A stretch of DNA of 64,000 nucleotides from Paramecium octaurelia (GCA_905182995.1 CAJJDP010000071.1:358714-422713), one strand, 5' to 3'; counted from the first letter of the stretch, positions 50,229 through 62,242 are shown. The notes: generated by a model from the sequence alone, not told the origin. Program-made: numbers and translations.

Positions 50229-51684
50229 ATGCAAAAGTTAGAATATTGGACTTTCAAGTATCATGATGAAGACTCCTTCAAAAGAGCAGTAAAAGATCTG
50301 ACTCCACTGAGAACCTGTCAAACTCTGCTTCAAATCTTTAAACAAAACACTGTGACTCACGATGAATTCTGTTCTACATTCTATGAACTCCAAATACTCG
50401 TTGAACATCCAATACAAAGTTTCGCAGAATACCTTCAAAATAGAGGACAACATGATTACTCATCAAAAGAATTGTATCATCTGATTGATTGTGTAGTGTT
50501 CGCTCAATTAAACCTCGATAAAAAACAATATATAGGATTCAATAATCTATGGCAAGGCGAAAATGATGTCTGGAAACTGAGAAGCTTTGATTACTCCTAC
50601 CGACCCATCGACTTCTGGGGAAAACAAGTACCCCACTTGTACCCAGCACCAGAAGACTTCAACTAAGATCCATTGCTTAAGCATTCCCTTGAATAATCAA
50701 CCGTATTCACCTTCGGCATGCTCCTTCTCCATGTTGCCCTAGGTATTGCATTTGCATAATTAAGCATAGCTAAGTCATGCGACTCACTTTACTAGAACAA
50801 CCTTGTAGATCATCAAAGATTGACAACTAGAATTGCTGAATTCTACAAAAACTATCCTACCACCCTAGCAGATATCATTGCGAATATGCTCTAATTGGAT
50901 CCAAATCAAAGATGCACTTACCAGGATATTCAAAATAGATTGAAAGAAGCTTAACAATGCAAGATAACTGATAGTACGAACCTACTCTTGAAGATGCACA
51001 AACAAAGCAATAGCTAATCTAAATTCTAAGGAAATCCTTATAAATCTCCTATAGAAACCTAGAGATTAATGAACATTCCACTCTATCCAGAATAAACATT
51101 TTTAAATTCTCAATCAATCCCTGGAAATAACAGTTTACCAAATTGTGCCAACCCATTACAATTCAATAATTAACAATTGATTGCAACTACCAAACAATAA
51201 TAGATAGACCATTCAGAACCTTAGACTCCTATGCAAAATTGGAGTCAATCAAGGGCAGATAGACTATAATTTGGTGATGGAAGATATTATGTGGGAGAAA
51301 TCATGAATGAATAAATGAACGGTAAAGGTGTTCTGTATAATTCTGATTCTACAGTTGAATATAAGGGTGAATTTTTAAATGGTCAATTCCATGGGGTTGG
51401 AATTTAATTCAATAAAAATCCTGATATCATGGATACTTTCCTTAATGTTAATGAATTTCCTGGCATTTTGAATTATTGGGTAAAATATGAGGGTGAATTC
51501 TATCAAAATAAGTATATTGCATATCAGTATTAGAAAACATGGAATCGGAAGTATTACATTCTCAAACAGTGATTGTTACATTGGAGGATTTCAGAGAGAT
51601 TAAATGAACGGAAAAGGCACTTACACTTAATAATATGGGTAAACTTATATTGGGTTTTGGGAATGTAATAAACTAAAATGTTGA
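50229..51684 (+). CDS. Kinase-like domain fused to MORN repeats
   Basis: Two exons around a 22-nt intron (51512-51533) give 477 residues. Residues about 1-250 look like a degenerate protein-kinase fold: a C-lobe-like stretch with FTFGMLLLHVALGIAF (helix F region) and TLADIIANMLQLDPNQRCTYQDI (the helix H/I 'LDPxxR' hallmark), but no HRD, DFG or Gly-loop is seen, so activity is unlikely. After a Gln/Asn-rich linker come MORN repeats (YYVGEIMNEQMNGKGVLY, YKGEFLNGQFHGVGIQF, YEGEFYQN, YIGGFQRDQMNGKGTYT, YIGFW), modules that bind membranes or assemble scaffolds. A pseudokinase tethered by MORN repeats is the best reading. Confidence 0.75.
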
Positions 51685-51706
51685 TTCATTATTTATTAAT
51701 TTTAAT

Positions 51707-52361
51707 ATGGAAATTGAAGAGTCTTATCAAGAAGCTAGACAAATTCTAAGTTAGAATTTAGAAAAAGGTCGAGTCAAATTAAGCCCTGAAGAAAAATTAA
51801 AATGTGATATTGCCTAGGCTATCATTTATGAACATGATCAAAAAAGATTATAGGCTGCCTCTATCTTCTATAATTTAAGCTAAAAGAAACCAGAATACTT
51901 TCAAAAAGCCATCATCAATGGATTGACTGCTCCTGCTTCTGCAAAGAGACAAGCACTTCTTCTCACAATCTATAGGGACAGTCGAAGTTAAAAGTCAAAA
52001 TGGCTTCCTTTTATTCGATCTAAGTAATTTGGTTTCAATTATTTATTCAAGTGTGCAATAGGATCTATTAAAGTGGAATGATATTGAAACCTTCGCAAGA
52101 GAAAATAAAATAAATCCCAATTTATTTTGTGAACATATCATTACAGCTATTAGTCGATTTTACAGCAACATCTCCATATAGAAACTGGCTCAGTATTGCA
52201 AATTGAAATAGGAAGAAGCTTATGAGCTTTTAGAGAACATGATCATCACAGAGAGATTACAAGCCTAAATAGATCAATAATAAGGATTTATCTAATTTTA
52301 ACATAAGGAATAATGTACAATAGAAGAATTCTGTACAAATTTATATAGTTTATGCTAATGA
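51707..52361 (+). CDS. PCI-domain protein resembling COP9 signalosome subunit 4 (short)
   Basis: Exons 51707-51993 and 52025-52361 around a 31-nt intron give 207 residues. The N-terminal part (AIIYEHDQKRLQAASIFYNLSQ ... NGLTAPASAKRQALLLTIYRDSR) and the winged-helix end (HIITAISRFYSNISIQKLAQYCKLKQEEAYELLENMI, RLQAQIDQQQGFIQF) line up with CSN4, including the I-D-Q-x2-G element. CSN4 is usually about 400 residues, so this protein lacks most of the N-terminal helical repeats. The signalosome removes NEDD8 from cullins. Alternatives are another PCI protein such as a reduced RPN5; the missing repeats make the complex assignment moderate. Confidence 0.65.
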
Positions 52362-52382
52362 ATAATTATCTACAATTATAAT

Positions 52383-52889
52383 TCATTAATAATAATTGAA
52401 TTCCTCTCTAATGTTTAATTTTAATTATGAAAAGCTTTCATTCATATTATGATAACATTTGAAAACACCTGAAATCATCCATTATCCTGTATTCGTCTTT
52501 TCCATACATTCTTAGAAATCATCCTTCAATAATTAAAATTAATCCTAAACAAATTTATCTGCATCTTTCAAACCTTAAGTGCATTCAATCACACAAAATC
52601 TGATTGATTGTCTATCTTTGAAAATATCATCGTAACAACGATTCCTAAGACATTTGGTGATCTAATTCTCATATTAAATATCTACTTTATTTTGTAGCAC
52701 TGCATATTCAAGCAATAAAAACTTGTTCACATCTGCTATATTTTTGTTGTATTCAATATAAAGATCGGCAGCTGTCTTCCTTTCTTGTTCATTCAAGATA
52801 TCCTTGTCAAAGAGCTTTTGAGTGTTCTCATCGATCGTGTTTTTTAAATGATGAAAATATGGATATTCTCCCTCTTTAGCTGTCCTCAT
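52383..52889 (-). CDS. Small helical protein with scattered cysteines, unknown
   Basis: A 168-residue frame without introns (TGA at 52383-52385). The first half is a charged helical region (LFDKDILNEQERKTAADLYIEYNKNIADVNKFLLLEYAVL). The second has CLRNRCYDD, CVIEC and CMEK cysteines and an aromatic end. No signal peptide or membrane span, and the cysteine spacing does not match the CX9C mitochondrial pattern clearly. It ends 21 bases from the convergent CSN4-like gene and begins 19 bases after the stop of the upstream minus-strand coiled-coil gene. Function unknown. Confidence 0.65.
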
Positions 52890-52908
52890 TAATATTAAAT
52901 ATAAAAAT

Positions 52909-54734
52909 TCATTCTCTATATTTATGCTACTTGATCATGTTCTAGATTTCATCAAGCACTTTTATTTTACTTTATTGAACATATTTTTATTAAACTACAG
53001 TATTCTTCAAGGCTTCCCTCTCCCCAAGCAATTTTTCATTTTCCAAAGATTTCACCTTTTCCTCAAGCTATCATTAATTATTGCAATATAAATTACAAAT
53101 TTTTATTCATTCTCCAGATTCTTTGAATTCTATTTGCTCTTCAGATATTTAGCTTTGAATTAATTAGTATGTTCTTCTTGTTATTGTAACTATCTTTTCA
53201 AATCAGAAGCATTTCGCTTCCATTCATTTGCCTCCTCTCTAGCAACATGCACTTCTGTAACCAGAGAATCAACCTTCTTCTCAATATGTAAGATCTCCTA
53301 TAAATTGTAAACACACTAATGATACTTATTCTTGTTATTGTCTCATGTAATCAATCTCCCTATCTTGTTCGTATAATAAATGCTATAATCTCCTATTCTC
53401 TTATTCGCAAATCTCGATTTCATGATGCAATCTTTATTTCTCTTTCTAATCGATCTAATATTGAACATCATATTTTGTTATTTTTTCATCCTAAATTTAG
53501 AGACTCTATCTATATTTCTCTATTTCTCCTTTGAGATCTCTTACTTCTTGAACATTAAATTAAGCCTCATTGAGTGCTTAATCTGTTTTGTACTTCTAAT
53601 CTTCAAGTTAAGAATACAACTTCATTTATTCACCTTGTAAGTCTTAGATTTGTTTATTAACTATAATATCTTCTTTAGATTTTTCTTATAATTTCTATTC
53701 CAATTACTAAATATAGGATTGCATCTATTTGGATTTTTATTTCTTTTTCTGCAATGTCTCTTGTAATTCACTGTTTAATCCTTGTTTCTCTTAATCTAAT
53801 TTCCCCTACAACATTTGATATCTTGTGTCAGCTTATCGTAATTGTTCCTCTAGATCTTAAACTCTCTTCCCTTAATTTTCTATTGTAATTTACAAAATCT
53901 TTTTCTCATCTACAAATTCCTAAATTTTAGCTCTTAATTTATTTGTGTTTTCCCTCTCTTCTTAAATCATCATTTCTAAATATCTTCTATCTTCCTCCTT
54001 CTAATCTAGCAACTATTTAAAATGCTCGTTTTCATCACTCAAACACATTAGTCTCTTTTCTGAATCTTTACTAATGAATCATTAATCAATTAATCTTACA
54101 TTTCATTTGAGAAGTCTTCACACAATTTCTACACTCTGTCTAATTCTTATTGGAATCCTAGCTTCTAATCTTCGAACTTACTCTAAACACAACATCAAAT
54201 GTAATTTTACATCAATCTTTTTTTGAGATTCTTTTAGTAGTTGAATTTTTGCTTTCTTTTTGGTCAATTTCTATTTGGCTTACGTTAATTAGGCTCTTAG
54301 TTCTTCAGCAGTTCGTGTTTATTAATCTTCTTTCAAAATCTATTCTTTCTATTCTTGCAATTGATTATACAGATTCTCCTATTATTCCCTTAGTTCCTTC
54401 TCGTACTTTTCGATAAGATCATCTTTGCCTCTGATTGTGGATTCCAGTTCCTTTGTTTGATCAATATATTCCTTAAGAGTTATCTATTTTAATTATTAAT
54501 TCAATTTTATACTTTAAGCTCTTTATTTAAACTTCTCATTTTGTTATACTTGTCTCTTGATACGTACTCCTTTTCTTTGTCGTCCTTGTAATTTTTGTCA
54601 GAACGTATTGTAGTATCATTCTTCCCGCCTGATTAATACAATTAATCGATGACTTATTTCGAACGATTATACCTCTCCAACAATCGTGAAAAGTCCTTTT
54701 CTATCTTTTCTGTTTGACCATCTCTCAAATTCAT
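52909..54734 (-). CDS. Long coiled-coil protein, unknown
   Basis: Three introns (54484-54512, 53298-53325, 53068-53096; 29, 28 and 29 nt) make the four exons an exact 580 codons, 579 residues. After a short N terminus (LRDGQTEKIEKDFSRLLERYN) nearly the whole protein is heptad-type Glu/Lys/Gln-rich coiled coil, e.g. LESTIRGKDDLIEKYEKELRE and HIEKKVDSLVTEVHVAREEANEW. No globular domain is visible. Such proteins in ciliates are often basal-body or cortical components, which is inference only. It sits head-to-tail between two other minus-strand genes. Confidence 0.8.
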
Positions 54735-54964
54735 TTTTAATATTCAAATTTATTAACTGATTTAAATTACGTAAAATAACAATTATTTATCAATTACATC
54801 CTTGTCTCTATTATAGTGATCCTACTCAGTTACTTTCGATCTTCATCTAATGCTCTTATATTAGAAGAATGTGAAAAATAAATAATAGGATTAATGCAAT
54901 TAGTTTTATTACAAAATAATTTAAAAATTCATATATTATATATGAATATCAAAATCTTGTACTA

Positions 54965-56047
54965 TCATTCATGTTCCTCTTGTTGCTAATTAGATTTATA
55001 ATAATTTTGATTATATTATTAAAATGAAAATGCTTAGCTTTGTTCCTTAGACAATGAATTTTATAATTGCTATTTAAGTAACTTATCAGTAGTCAGCTAT
55101 AGCTAGGTTTACATCTCTATATTTTATTCACGCAAATATTAATTCTCAACTTCCAATTATTGTAACTTGTCTTTCAATTCAGTCAACTCCTCAACCAGAT
55201 TATTCTAATCGGAACTATTCTTCTATCCCTCTTATACTTATTGCGAATCACTTGATTTCCTGCTCTCTATTTATTGATACTCGACCTCATTCCTATAATT
55301 TTTATATCGAATTTTCCATTTTTCTTTTTTCTCTTAAATTTTACTTAATTGCTTGATCTACTCTTATAACTTCTTATTGCTCTCAGTTAATTGATTTCTT
55401 TGACTTTACTGAAGATTGTTGTCATTCTCCAATTATTTTATCTTGTCATCCTTGGATGTGCCTTTAGTTTAAATTTCAACCAATTTTTAATAGAGAGAAT
55501 TCCTTTCCTCCTTTATTTCCTTGTAATTATCTTGGATGATTTTATATTGCAATTTCATCTCTAATAGCTATTACTTCATCGATTCATTTTATTCTGATAA
55601 TTGTTTTATTTACTATTCCAAATTATTCTCAGACTCCAGAGTCTTTTCCATGCACCTGAACTTATGGTACTATTCCAAATAGCTCTAGTTTTTCTATCTG
55701 CTTTTAATAAATAATTACTTGTAAGTGTATGATAGTTTCTATATTTCCTGCTATTGTCTTATTGCTTAAATTTATTGCTTTAATAATAGGTTTTCCATTT
55801 CACAATCATGTAGGGCAGATGATTTCCTCAAGTATTGGTTATTTAAATCATCCAATTCTAGCTCTAGCAATTTTCTTTGCTAATTTGATCTATGCAATTC
55901 CTATTCAAGTTGATTACATTTTATAATCTGATCAGTGTTACACTTAAAAGGTGACTTAGAAGTGCAGGACTCCTAAAACGAAGCCCGAGTTCCTCTTGAC
56001 GTATTCAGAGTGAGATTGAACTTTTTTTTTAACGGACTAGATTACAT
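54965..56047 (-). CDS. Coiled-coil protein, unknown
   Basis: A single 360-residue frame without introns, from ATG 56047 to TGA 54965-54967. The N terminus is basic and Ser/Thr-rich (SSPLKKKFNLTLNTSRGTR). The rest is coiled coil, e.g. LLELELDDLNNQYLRKSSAL, EIKEERNSLYQKLVE, LVEELTELKDKLQQLEVENQ, ending in a Gln/Tyr-rich tail. The Lys run is encoded within a ten-T homopolymer on the plus strand, a place where sequencing errors would matter, but the frame is consistent on both sides. Similar in character to its downstream neighbour, but no paralogy is evident by eye. Confidence 0.78.
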
Positions 56048-56341
56048 TTTATAATTATTTACAGAAGCTTATAGTTCATTTGATTATTTTTCAATAATTT
56101 TTCTTATTAAATATCGAACCATATTTAAGGGTTCATATTAGAGTATTATTCCAGAATAATGGAATAGTTCAATAAGAAGTTTCTTAATGGTATTGAGCTA
56201 AGTATTTATATTTGAGATTGGTGTTAAAAATTATTGGTTATTATATTGTTTATTTTATATTGAATCAGTGAATTGAATTAGTTTAAGTAATTAATTACGA
56301 ATAAATAAAAACAAATTAAAATCATTAGAAAATGGTTCCTT

Positions 56342-56602
56342 TCAGGAATCGATTTCGATGCTTTTTTCAGTAATTTAGTTTAAGCTGCTTGAAGTTTAGA
56401 GATGTAATCTCTTGATTCTTCTGAGTGTCTTTAATTTTTGAGAGACTTAAGTTATAGCATCTCTTCTGTCTACTAACTTGTCATTAACATCTTGACGCAT
56501 AATTATCATTTTGAGTATTGATTTTTCCTCTTTGGCGATATATTTTTGATCGTAGAGAGTTTGCACATACTTGAGAGCGTTTTAGAAGTAGGTTTGTGTC
56601 AT
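56342..56602 (-). CDS. Small helical basic protein, unknown
   Basis: An 86-residue frame without introns. It is predominantly alpha-helical and charged (LKYVQTLYDQKYIAKEEKSIL, QDVNDKLVDRRDAITQVSQK). Clean ATG-TGA, no membrane span. Spacing and helix character resemble small ciliary or mitochondrial subunits, but no family was recognised. Confidence 0.55.
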
Positions 56603-56914
56603 TTAAGAAAAATTGATTTTTATATTATATAATTTTAAATTATATCAAATTAAGTTAAAAGGGGATTTTATTTTTAGTTTATTTTTGGAAATTAATTGTA
56701 TTTTGGATATATATTGGTGATAAAATAATGCGTATTAATTTTATGTTATTTATTTTAAGATGCGCAATATTAGCGATGTTGGTGAAAAAAATTATATATG
56801 GCAAGAATTCTAGAAGCATTTCCCATATTCTATATAACTAATAATTGGTTAATATATGGTTTTGGAGAAAATATATACACACAAATCTCACTGAAATATT
56901 TTTAAACAGGACTT
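56603..56914. other. Intergenic, nothing recognised
   Basis: About 310 AT-rich bases between two small minus-strand genes. Nothing recognised. Confidence 0.45.
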
Positions 56915-57166
56915 TCAAAACAACTCTTCATCAGTCTCCTCATCAATTATAAGAAGCTAGGGCTGCTTGATCGTGGACTCCCTTCTGTATTTTCTAATTA
57001 ATTATAAAAAAAAGTAAGAGAGCTATTCTGCACTAATTGTAGAGGGTATTTTAAATTCATTTCTAACTATTAGATCTTTTAGGATAAGTTTCTCCTCCTC
57101 ATTAACAAGTTTAAGTTCGCCCAGGGAGCGCAAAGTTTAAAAACACATCCTAAAAAAGGATTCATT
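56915..57166 (-). CDS. Small acidic-ended protein, unknown
   Basis: An 83-residue frame (ATG 57166, TGA 56915-56917). N terminus LGCVFKLCAPWGE has two cysteines and Trp. The centre is helical with EEEKLILKDLIVRNEFKIPS and LSYFFLQLIRKYRR, and the end is acidic (IIDEETDEELF). A neighbouring ATG pair upstream (57173) is in the wrong frame, so 57166 was chosen. No family recognised. Confidence 0.5.
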
Positions 57167-57746
57167 CATCATTTCTGATTAATAATATTAATATGCTCTT
57201 TTTTTTATTGTGCTGAATTTAAATTAATTGAGCCAACTCTTTTATTAATACATATAATAATATTTCTATTAAGTGTGATTTGTAAGAAATGTTCAATTTA
57301 AATCAAGTTGTAATAAAGTATAACTATTTTCCTTTTTAGTTGAATCAACTTCTAGTATTGTATGAGTTACAAATTTGATAAAAGTATTGTATTCATTTAG
57401 AAACTATCAGGGGAAGCAATTAATGAGTGTTTTTAATTGAAGAAAATGATGTTATCAAAGTTAGTTGTAAAATAATGAACTTAATTAGAATCATATTTAA
57501 ATCCATGTAAGCATTTAAAAGTTTTTATTTCCTTTCTTTCTTTCATAGATAATCTTAGAAGAGAGCTGTGAGAATGCAATTTATCAGGAGAGGTGATTTA
57601 TTTAGGAATGATTAATATTTTAATATTATTTTAGCAAATAAACCGAAATTAGAAAATTTTAACTTATTTATTTGTAACAATATCTCATCTGATAAATAAA
57701 TATCAAAAAGTAAATATACTTTAAATATTGATAAAAAAGAAATAAT
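57167..57746. other. Gap with a possible tiny plus-strand frame
   Basis: About 580 bases. An ATG at 57361 opens a short plus-strand frame (SYKFDKSIVFIQKLSGEAIN) that closes at a TGA after about 38 codons; plausible continuation lies in another frame but I could not join it by an intron. Nothing else recognised. Confidence 0.3.
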
Positions 57747-60700
57747 TCAAGATCCCAAAATAATATTTTTGAACATTTCCATTCTCAGACTGCTTCTTTC
57801 TTCAGTTCTAATACTTGATTCGAACAACTATTTCTTGACATCATGAAGCTTGATCATCCTTTCCTCTACAGTCTATTGGCAAATTAATCTATAAACATGT
57901 GTCTCCTTAGTCTAACCAATTCTATAAACTCTTTCTATGGCTTATTCTTCTACAGCAGGGTTCCTTCATGATTTATTAATAAATTTACCACCAAGGATCT
58001 ATCATGATGACATGATTGGCAGCAGTTAGATTTAATCCAACCCCACCAGCTTTGAGTGAAATGATAAATATCCTGTATTCATCCTACTCTTTGAAAGTCC
58101 TCAAAACTTCAGCTCTCTCTTATTATGGCATGCTCCCATCCAATCTCTAAATATTATCAATCAATAGTTTACTAAATGCTTAATTTTCTAATTATCAAGA
58201 TCAAATTCGATCATTTGTATCATGCCAATAAATTAAGTGAATATCACACACTTTTCATTCTTTGGAATAGCATCCAATATTTGCATTACTTTTTCTATTT
58301 TGCTTGATCTTTTATAGTTTTCCTTCCAATTTAAACTAAATGAACTCTCCCTAGGCAAAGTCATAGTATCTTGTTTGGTTAAATATTTCCTGCAATATGG
58401 ACATTCACTGGAATTTGCCAAAATACCATATAAACATAATCGACAAAGAAAATGCAAACAAATAGTGACAATTGTATCTTCCACCTATTCCAAACATACA
58501 GGACATGGTGGAATATCATTTTCTTTGACTCTCCTCAAAACCTCTTGTTTATATTATTGTTGATCTTGGCAGATCTGAACTTATTAATTGTTCATTAACA
58601 ATTCCTCTTAGTCTTCTCTATCCAAAGCTTGACTACTTAGGAATTTATCAATCTGCTCTTCCAATTGATCAATATTCTTGACATCACTTCTAGATGTAAT
58701 TAGTAAGGGATGATCACAAATTTGTCTAAGTCTAATTAAGAGTTCAAACACTTTCATATATTGAGACATTAAGATTCCTTTGGCTAAGAACCCTTCAACT
58801 TCATCTTGAGATTTCTTCTCCATCTTATCATAGACCATTCGCTCATCCTTCTTTAATTCTATGTATTCGAAGTGAATTTCTTTATTTGGTAAATTGATTA
58901 TGGGCCTCCCATTTTGATCCTTGCTCTTCTTGGTTCTCCTTAACAAAATTGGTCTCAGAATGGAATTCAATAGAGGAAATATATTATCCTTCCCTTCCTC
59001 ATGGGGTTTATTGATGTATGCATTCCACCAGAGATAATCAGACCATGGTTCTAGTTTAATAAAGTGTATTAGACTAAACATATCATTGAGATTATTTTAA
59101 ATAGGTGTACCAGTTGAACACCATCTATAATAACAATCTAATTCATAGGCTCCTTAAGCAAGCAATGTTGTTCTTCCCTTGATATAATGAGCCTCATCTA
59201 GAATCACTCTGAACCAACTATAATTATAGACTGAATATGGATCTTTGGAGGATTTCTTAAATTCTACACTAATTGTATGATATGAACTGACAACCACATC
59301 ATATTGGCATAAATCTGATAGATTTCTTTCAGCTCCAGTATACTGAAATATTCGTAAGTGCTGACTACAATGATAATTCAATTCATCTTGCCATTATTAT
59401 AATAAACTCACTGGAACTATTATCAATGTCCTAGCCCATTTCTTCTTCTTATATCCTACATAATCTCCAATCCATTTCTTCCCACTTTGATTCTAATTCT
59501 TCTTAGTACTTCTATGATGATAGTCCTATGGAGTTTTAAATGGATTAGCCAAAATCAAAGAAATCAACATCACAGTTTTACCCAAACCCATTTCATCAGC
59601 TAAAATGCCTCCATTACATCTTCGAGAAGAGGATGGAAAATCCAAAGAAGACAAACCTGAAAACGGATTGAAATATATTTTTAAGCCTTGAGTTGTTTAA
59701 TACTCTTTCCATAATGGATGCAAAGCATTAGAAGAACTTTCGTCATCCACTTTAATCACTCCTTCTCTCTACAATAACCATGTTAATGCCTATTTCTAAT
59801 AATCAAATAGTTTCGAGCCCAATTATTTTGGACCATCATGCATTTCCAAATCATGATGAGTACAATTATTAAAGCCGAGGAACTTATCGCAATCTATTTC
59901 TTCGTTCATTTCATTTTAAGGCTTCTCCCTCTCTATTTCTACTTTCATCATTTAACTCTAATCTGAAGCATTATTTTTTAGCTTAAAATCATTTAGAGAT
60001 AATTATTTTGGCTTCTATTTAAAAGGGTCTTCTTAATAGGTCACTGCTGATTTACTTAAGGTGTTGTTATTACTATTTTCTTTTATCTCCACATTGCTAG
60101 TTTCTATTTTTTTCTTGTCAATAAAATCCACTTTAGTTGAAGTTATCAATTTGCAATTGACTAAATCATATAACTTTTAAAAGTTGTCACTGTATCTAAC
60201 AAACTCTTGCACAGTATCATCAAACTAATCGCTTGTTCCATCAGATAATGCCTTCTCATTTAGAAACACATCAATTTACAATAATATTAAATCATGTGTT
60301 TTACATAGGATCTAGGATTGAACATGATATCCAACTATTTTCACGTAGTTCTCCTATAACAATGGACTAAATAGATCCTCGTATTCTGAATTCAATCGAC
60401 CTATCTAATATGATTACATAAACTTACTTCTCGGTCATTATAACCTATTCTAATTATATTTTATCCTTTCACAATTTTATTTGATTTTTTTCCTTTATCA
60501 ACCACTTTGCAAGTCCCATCCAAAATTAGTTGAATTGGTTATTATTATACATCCTTCAAATTTTGACTTCCCAAAGCATAACCTTTGATTTTTGCACTTC
60601 CTATAAAAAGCGGAAATGTGATGCCACGATTAATAGTTGTTTCTCCTGAATTCAGTTTTAACCCAGAATTTTAGTTTTTTTTTTCATTTTTTTCCGAATC

Positions 60701-61228
60701 ATCGGTTTGTTTACTTTCTCGTTCTTCCAATATTTAATCTTTCTATTCCTTTGTCTTATTCTACTTCTTTTTATTTTTTTATTATTAATTCTGTAATTAT
60801 GTGTTTTTTTGTTCTTCCTCATTTTTTTATTATTTCAACATTTCTGAACTCTATCGAAATTTAGCTTGTCTTTTTTCCTATGCATATTGAATTGCAATCT
60901 CTTCAATATCGTTTGTTTACTAGAAATCCAAATTTCCAGAGGGTTTGCTTAAAACTATCTATTGATCCAAGCATTCCTCGATAGGCTTTTAATACTCCTA
61001 ATTTAAGTCCTTCAGAATCTTCTATAACTATTATTATTTTTTAGCTCCTTCCATTAATTTAGTGATACCCGAAGTTGGTTATTATCTCTTCTTTCTCTCC
61101 TCAGCTTGATAAAAGTAATTTAATGCTAATTCTATGTCATTTTTGCCGTATCGCAAATATTACTTGGCTTTCTCTTCGTTCAATTATCCTCCTGAAATTG
61201 CAATCATTTATTGAACAAGTTCTTCCAT
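57747..61228 (-). CDS. RAD5: RAD5/HLTF-type SNF2 helicase-RING protein with UBA-like N terminus
   Basis: A gene of about 3.5 kb. Order: UBA-like segment ([33 protein letters not shown]), Gln/Lys-rich linker, HIRAN domain ([35 protein letters not shown]), SNF2 motor ([11 protein letters not shown] Walker [22 protein letters not shown]), a RING inserted between the two motor halves ([18 protein letters not shown]), then helicase motifs V-VI ([39 protein letters not shown]). An insertion of HIRAN before, and RING within, the motor defines the RAD5/HLTF/SHPRH branch that polyubiquitylates PCNA and remodels stalled forks. A UBA-like N terminus is not standard for RAD5. Several small introns are implied, e.g. 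23 nt near 60,425-60,405. Confidence 0.9.
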
Positions 61229-61490
61229 TTTATATTATAAATTTAAGACTAATTAATTTATTATTTAGAGGGAAAAACATAAAAGTTTAATTTTGAAATT
61301 TAGTAAAGCCATAAACACAACACTTTTATTATAATTTAATATTTATGTAATAATTTTTATAATTTCCAAACTTCTCTTCGGCCCATATAGCAACAGATGA
61401 AAAATAGCTGAATTCAAGACTGCATTGTTAATTTTAACAATCAACTAAATATAATATTGTTAATTTTAACAATTATTTAAATACAAAAAG
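61229..61490. other. Intergenic region containing duplicated palindrome
   Basis: About 260 bases between the RAD5 start and the stop of the heat-shock-factor gene. It contains the two 18-bp inverted repeats listed separately; otherwise AT-rich with nothing recognised. Confidence 0.5.
61424..61473. repeat. Two copies of an 18-bp palindrome (ATTGTTAA-TT-TTAACAAT)
   Basis: Identical 18-bp sequences lie at 61424-61441 and 61456-61473, 14 bases apart. Each is an inverted repeat with 8-bp arms and a 2-bp centre. They sit 18 bases beyond the heat-shock-factor stop and about 190 bases upstream of the RAD5 start. They could be a paired binding site for a dimeric factor, a hairpin affecting 3'-end formation, or AT-rich chance. 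Confidence 0.6.
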
Positions 61491-62242
61491 TCAAAACAAT
61501 TTTGCGAATTAAATAGGAGAGCAAGGGAATTCTGAAAAGGGTGATAGTTGTCCAATTAAATCTTCATATAATGGTTCCATAAGATTGCTAGCATATTCTG
61601 GCTTATGTCCAAATATTAAATGAAATAACAAATGCATAGGCTTTTCATAGACTTCTCTTCGTTGTTCATTTGTGTAATTCTCTTTGAAGTGCTATAAAGT
61701 AAAATAGGAACAAATACATCAACTATTGCATTAATTTTTTTAGCAATTAAAAATTATATCTGAAATTGAATTCTCATTTGCATTAGCAACTTTTGTTACT
61801 ATTTTCTCAAGATTTCTAATTGATTTCTCATATTATTGATCGACAGTTGAGGGGAAATACTATCAAAATATTGTTCTCCATTTTCTTTTGCTTTTTTCCT
61901 TCTTTGAATTTTGTGAAGTTCTTAACTAAAATAGCCATAATTAGTACTAGTTGCCTTGGAAAAAAAGAGGGTGATTATAGATTTTCTAATTTTTTTCATT
62001 TTTTTTCATCTTAAATCCATACAAACTCAACTGCCTTAAAAATGATTAAAAATTCTATGTGTTAAAAAATTCTTCCATAATATTGCTTTGAAATTCCGGA
62101 ATTCTTAAAATCTAAAATCCTTTTCCATCCTTTGTCCAACGAATAGTGGTCTGAAAACTGTCTTTCTAATTAATATTAAAGATCTTCATCTTACTTCCAA
62201 AATATCGTAAAGGATGGCAATAAACTTGGCTGGTTTGCTCAT
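61491..62242 (-). CDS. Heat-shock transcription factor (HSF-type)
   Basis: Four exons (introns 62166-62194, 61926-61947, 61692-61717) sum to exactly 225 codons, 224 residues. Residues about 5-105 are the HSF DNA-binding domain: KFIAILYDILE, TIRWTKDGKGFQIL, the recognition-helix segment NFQSFLRQLSLYGF, and YNHPLFFQGN before the linker. A coiled-coil HR-A/B trimerisation region follows (SINNMRNQLEILRKQQQKLLMQM). The C-terminal part (YEKPMHLLFHLIFGHKPEYA) could be regulatory. It binds nGAAn arrays in stress-gene promoters as a trimer. Being short compared with animal HSF1, it lacks an obvious long activation domain. Confidence 0.93.

Noticed and set aside
55980-56045. The ten-T run as a transcription terminator or assembly artefact
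   Set aside because: It falls inside the start of the coiled-coil gene, encodes part of a lysine run and keeps the frame on both sides.
57060-57180. An apparent frameshift in the small gene at 56.9-57.2 kb
   Set aside because: It came from using the wrong upstream ATG pair; the ATG at 57166 gives one clean frame.
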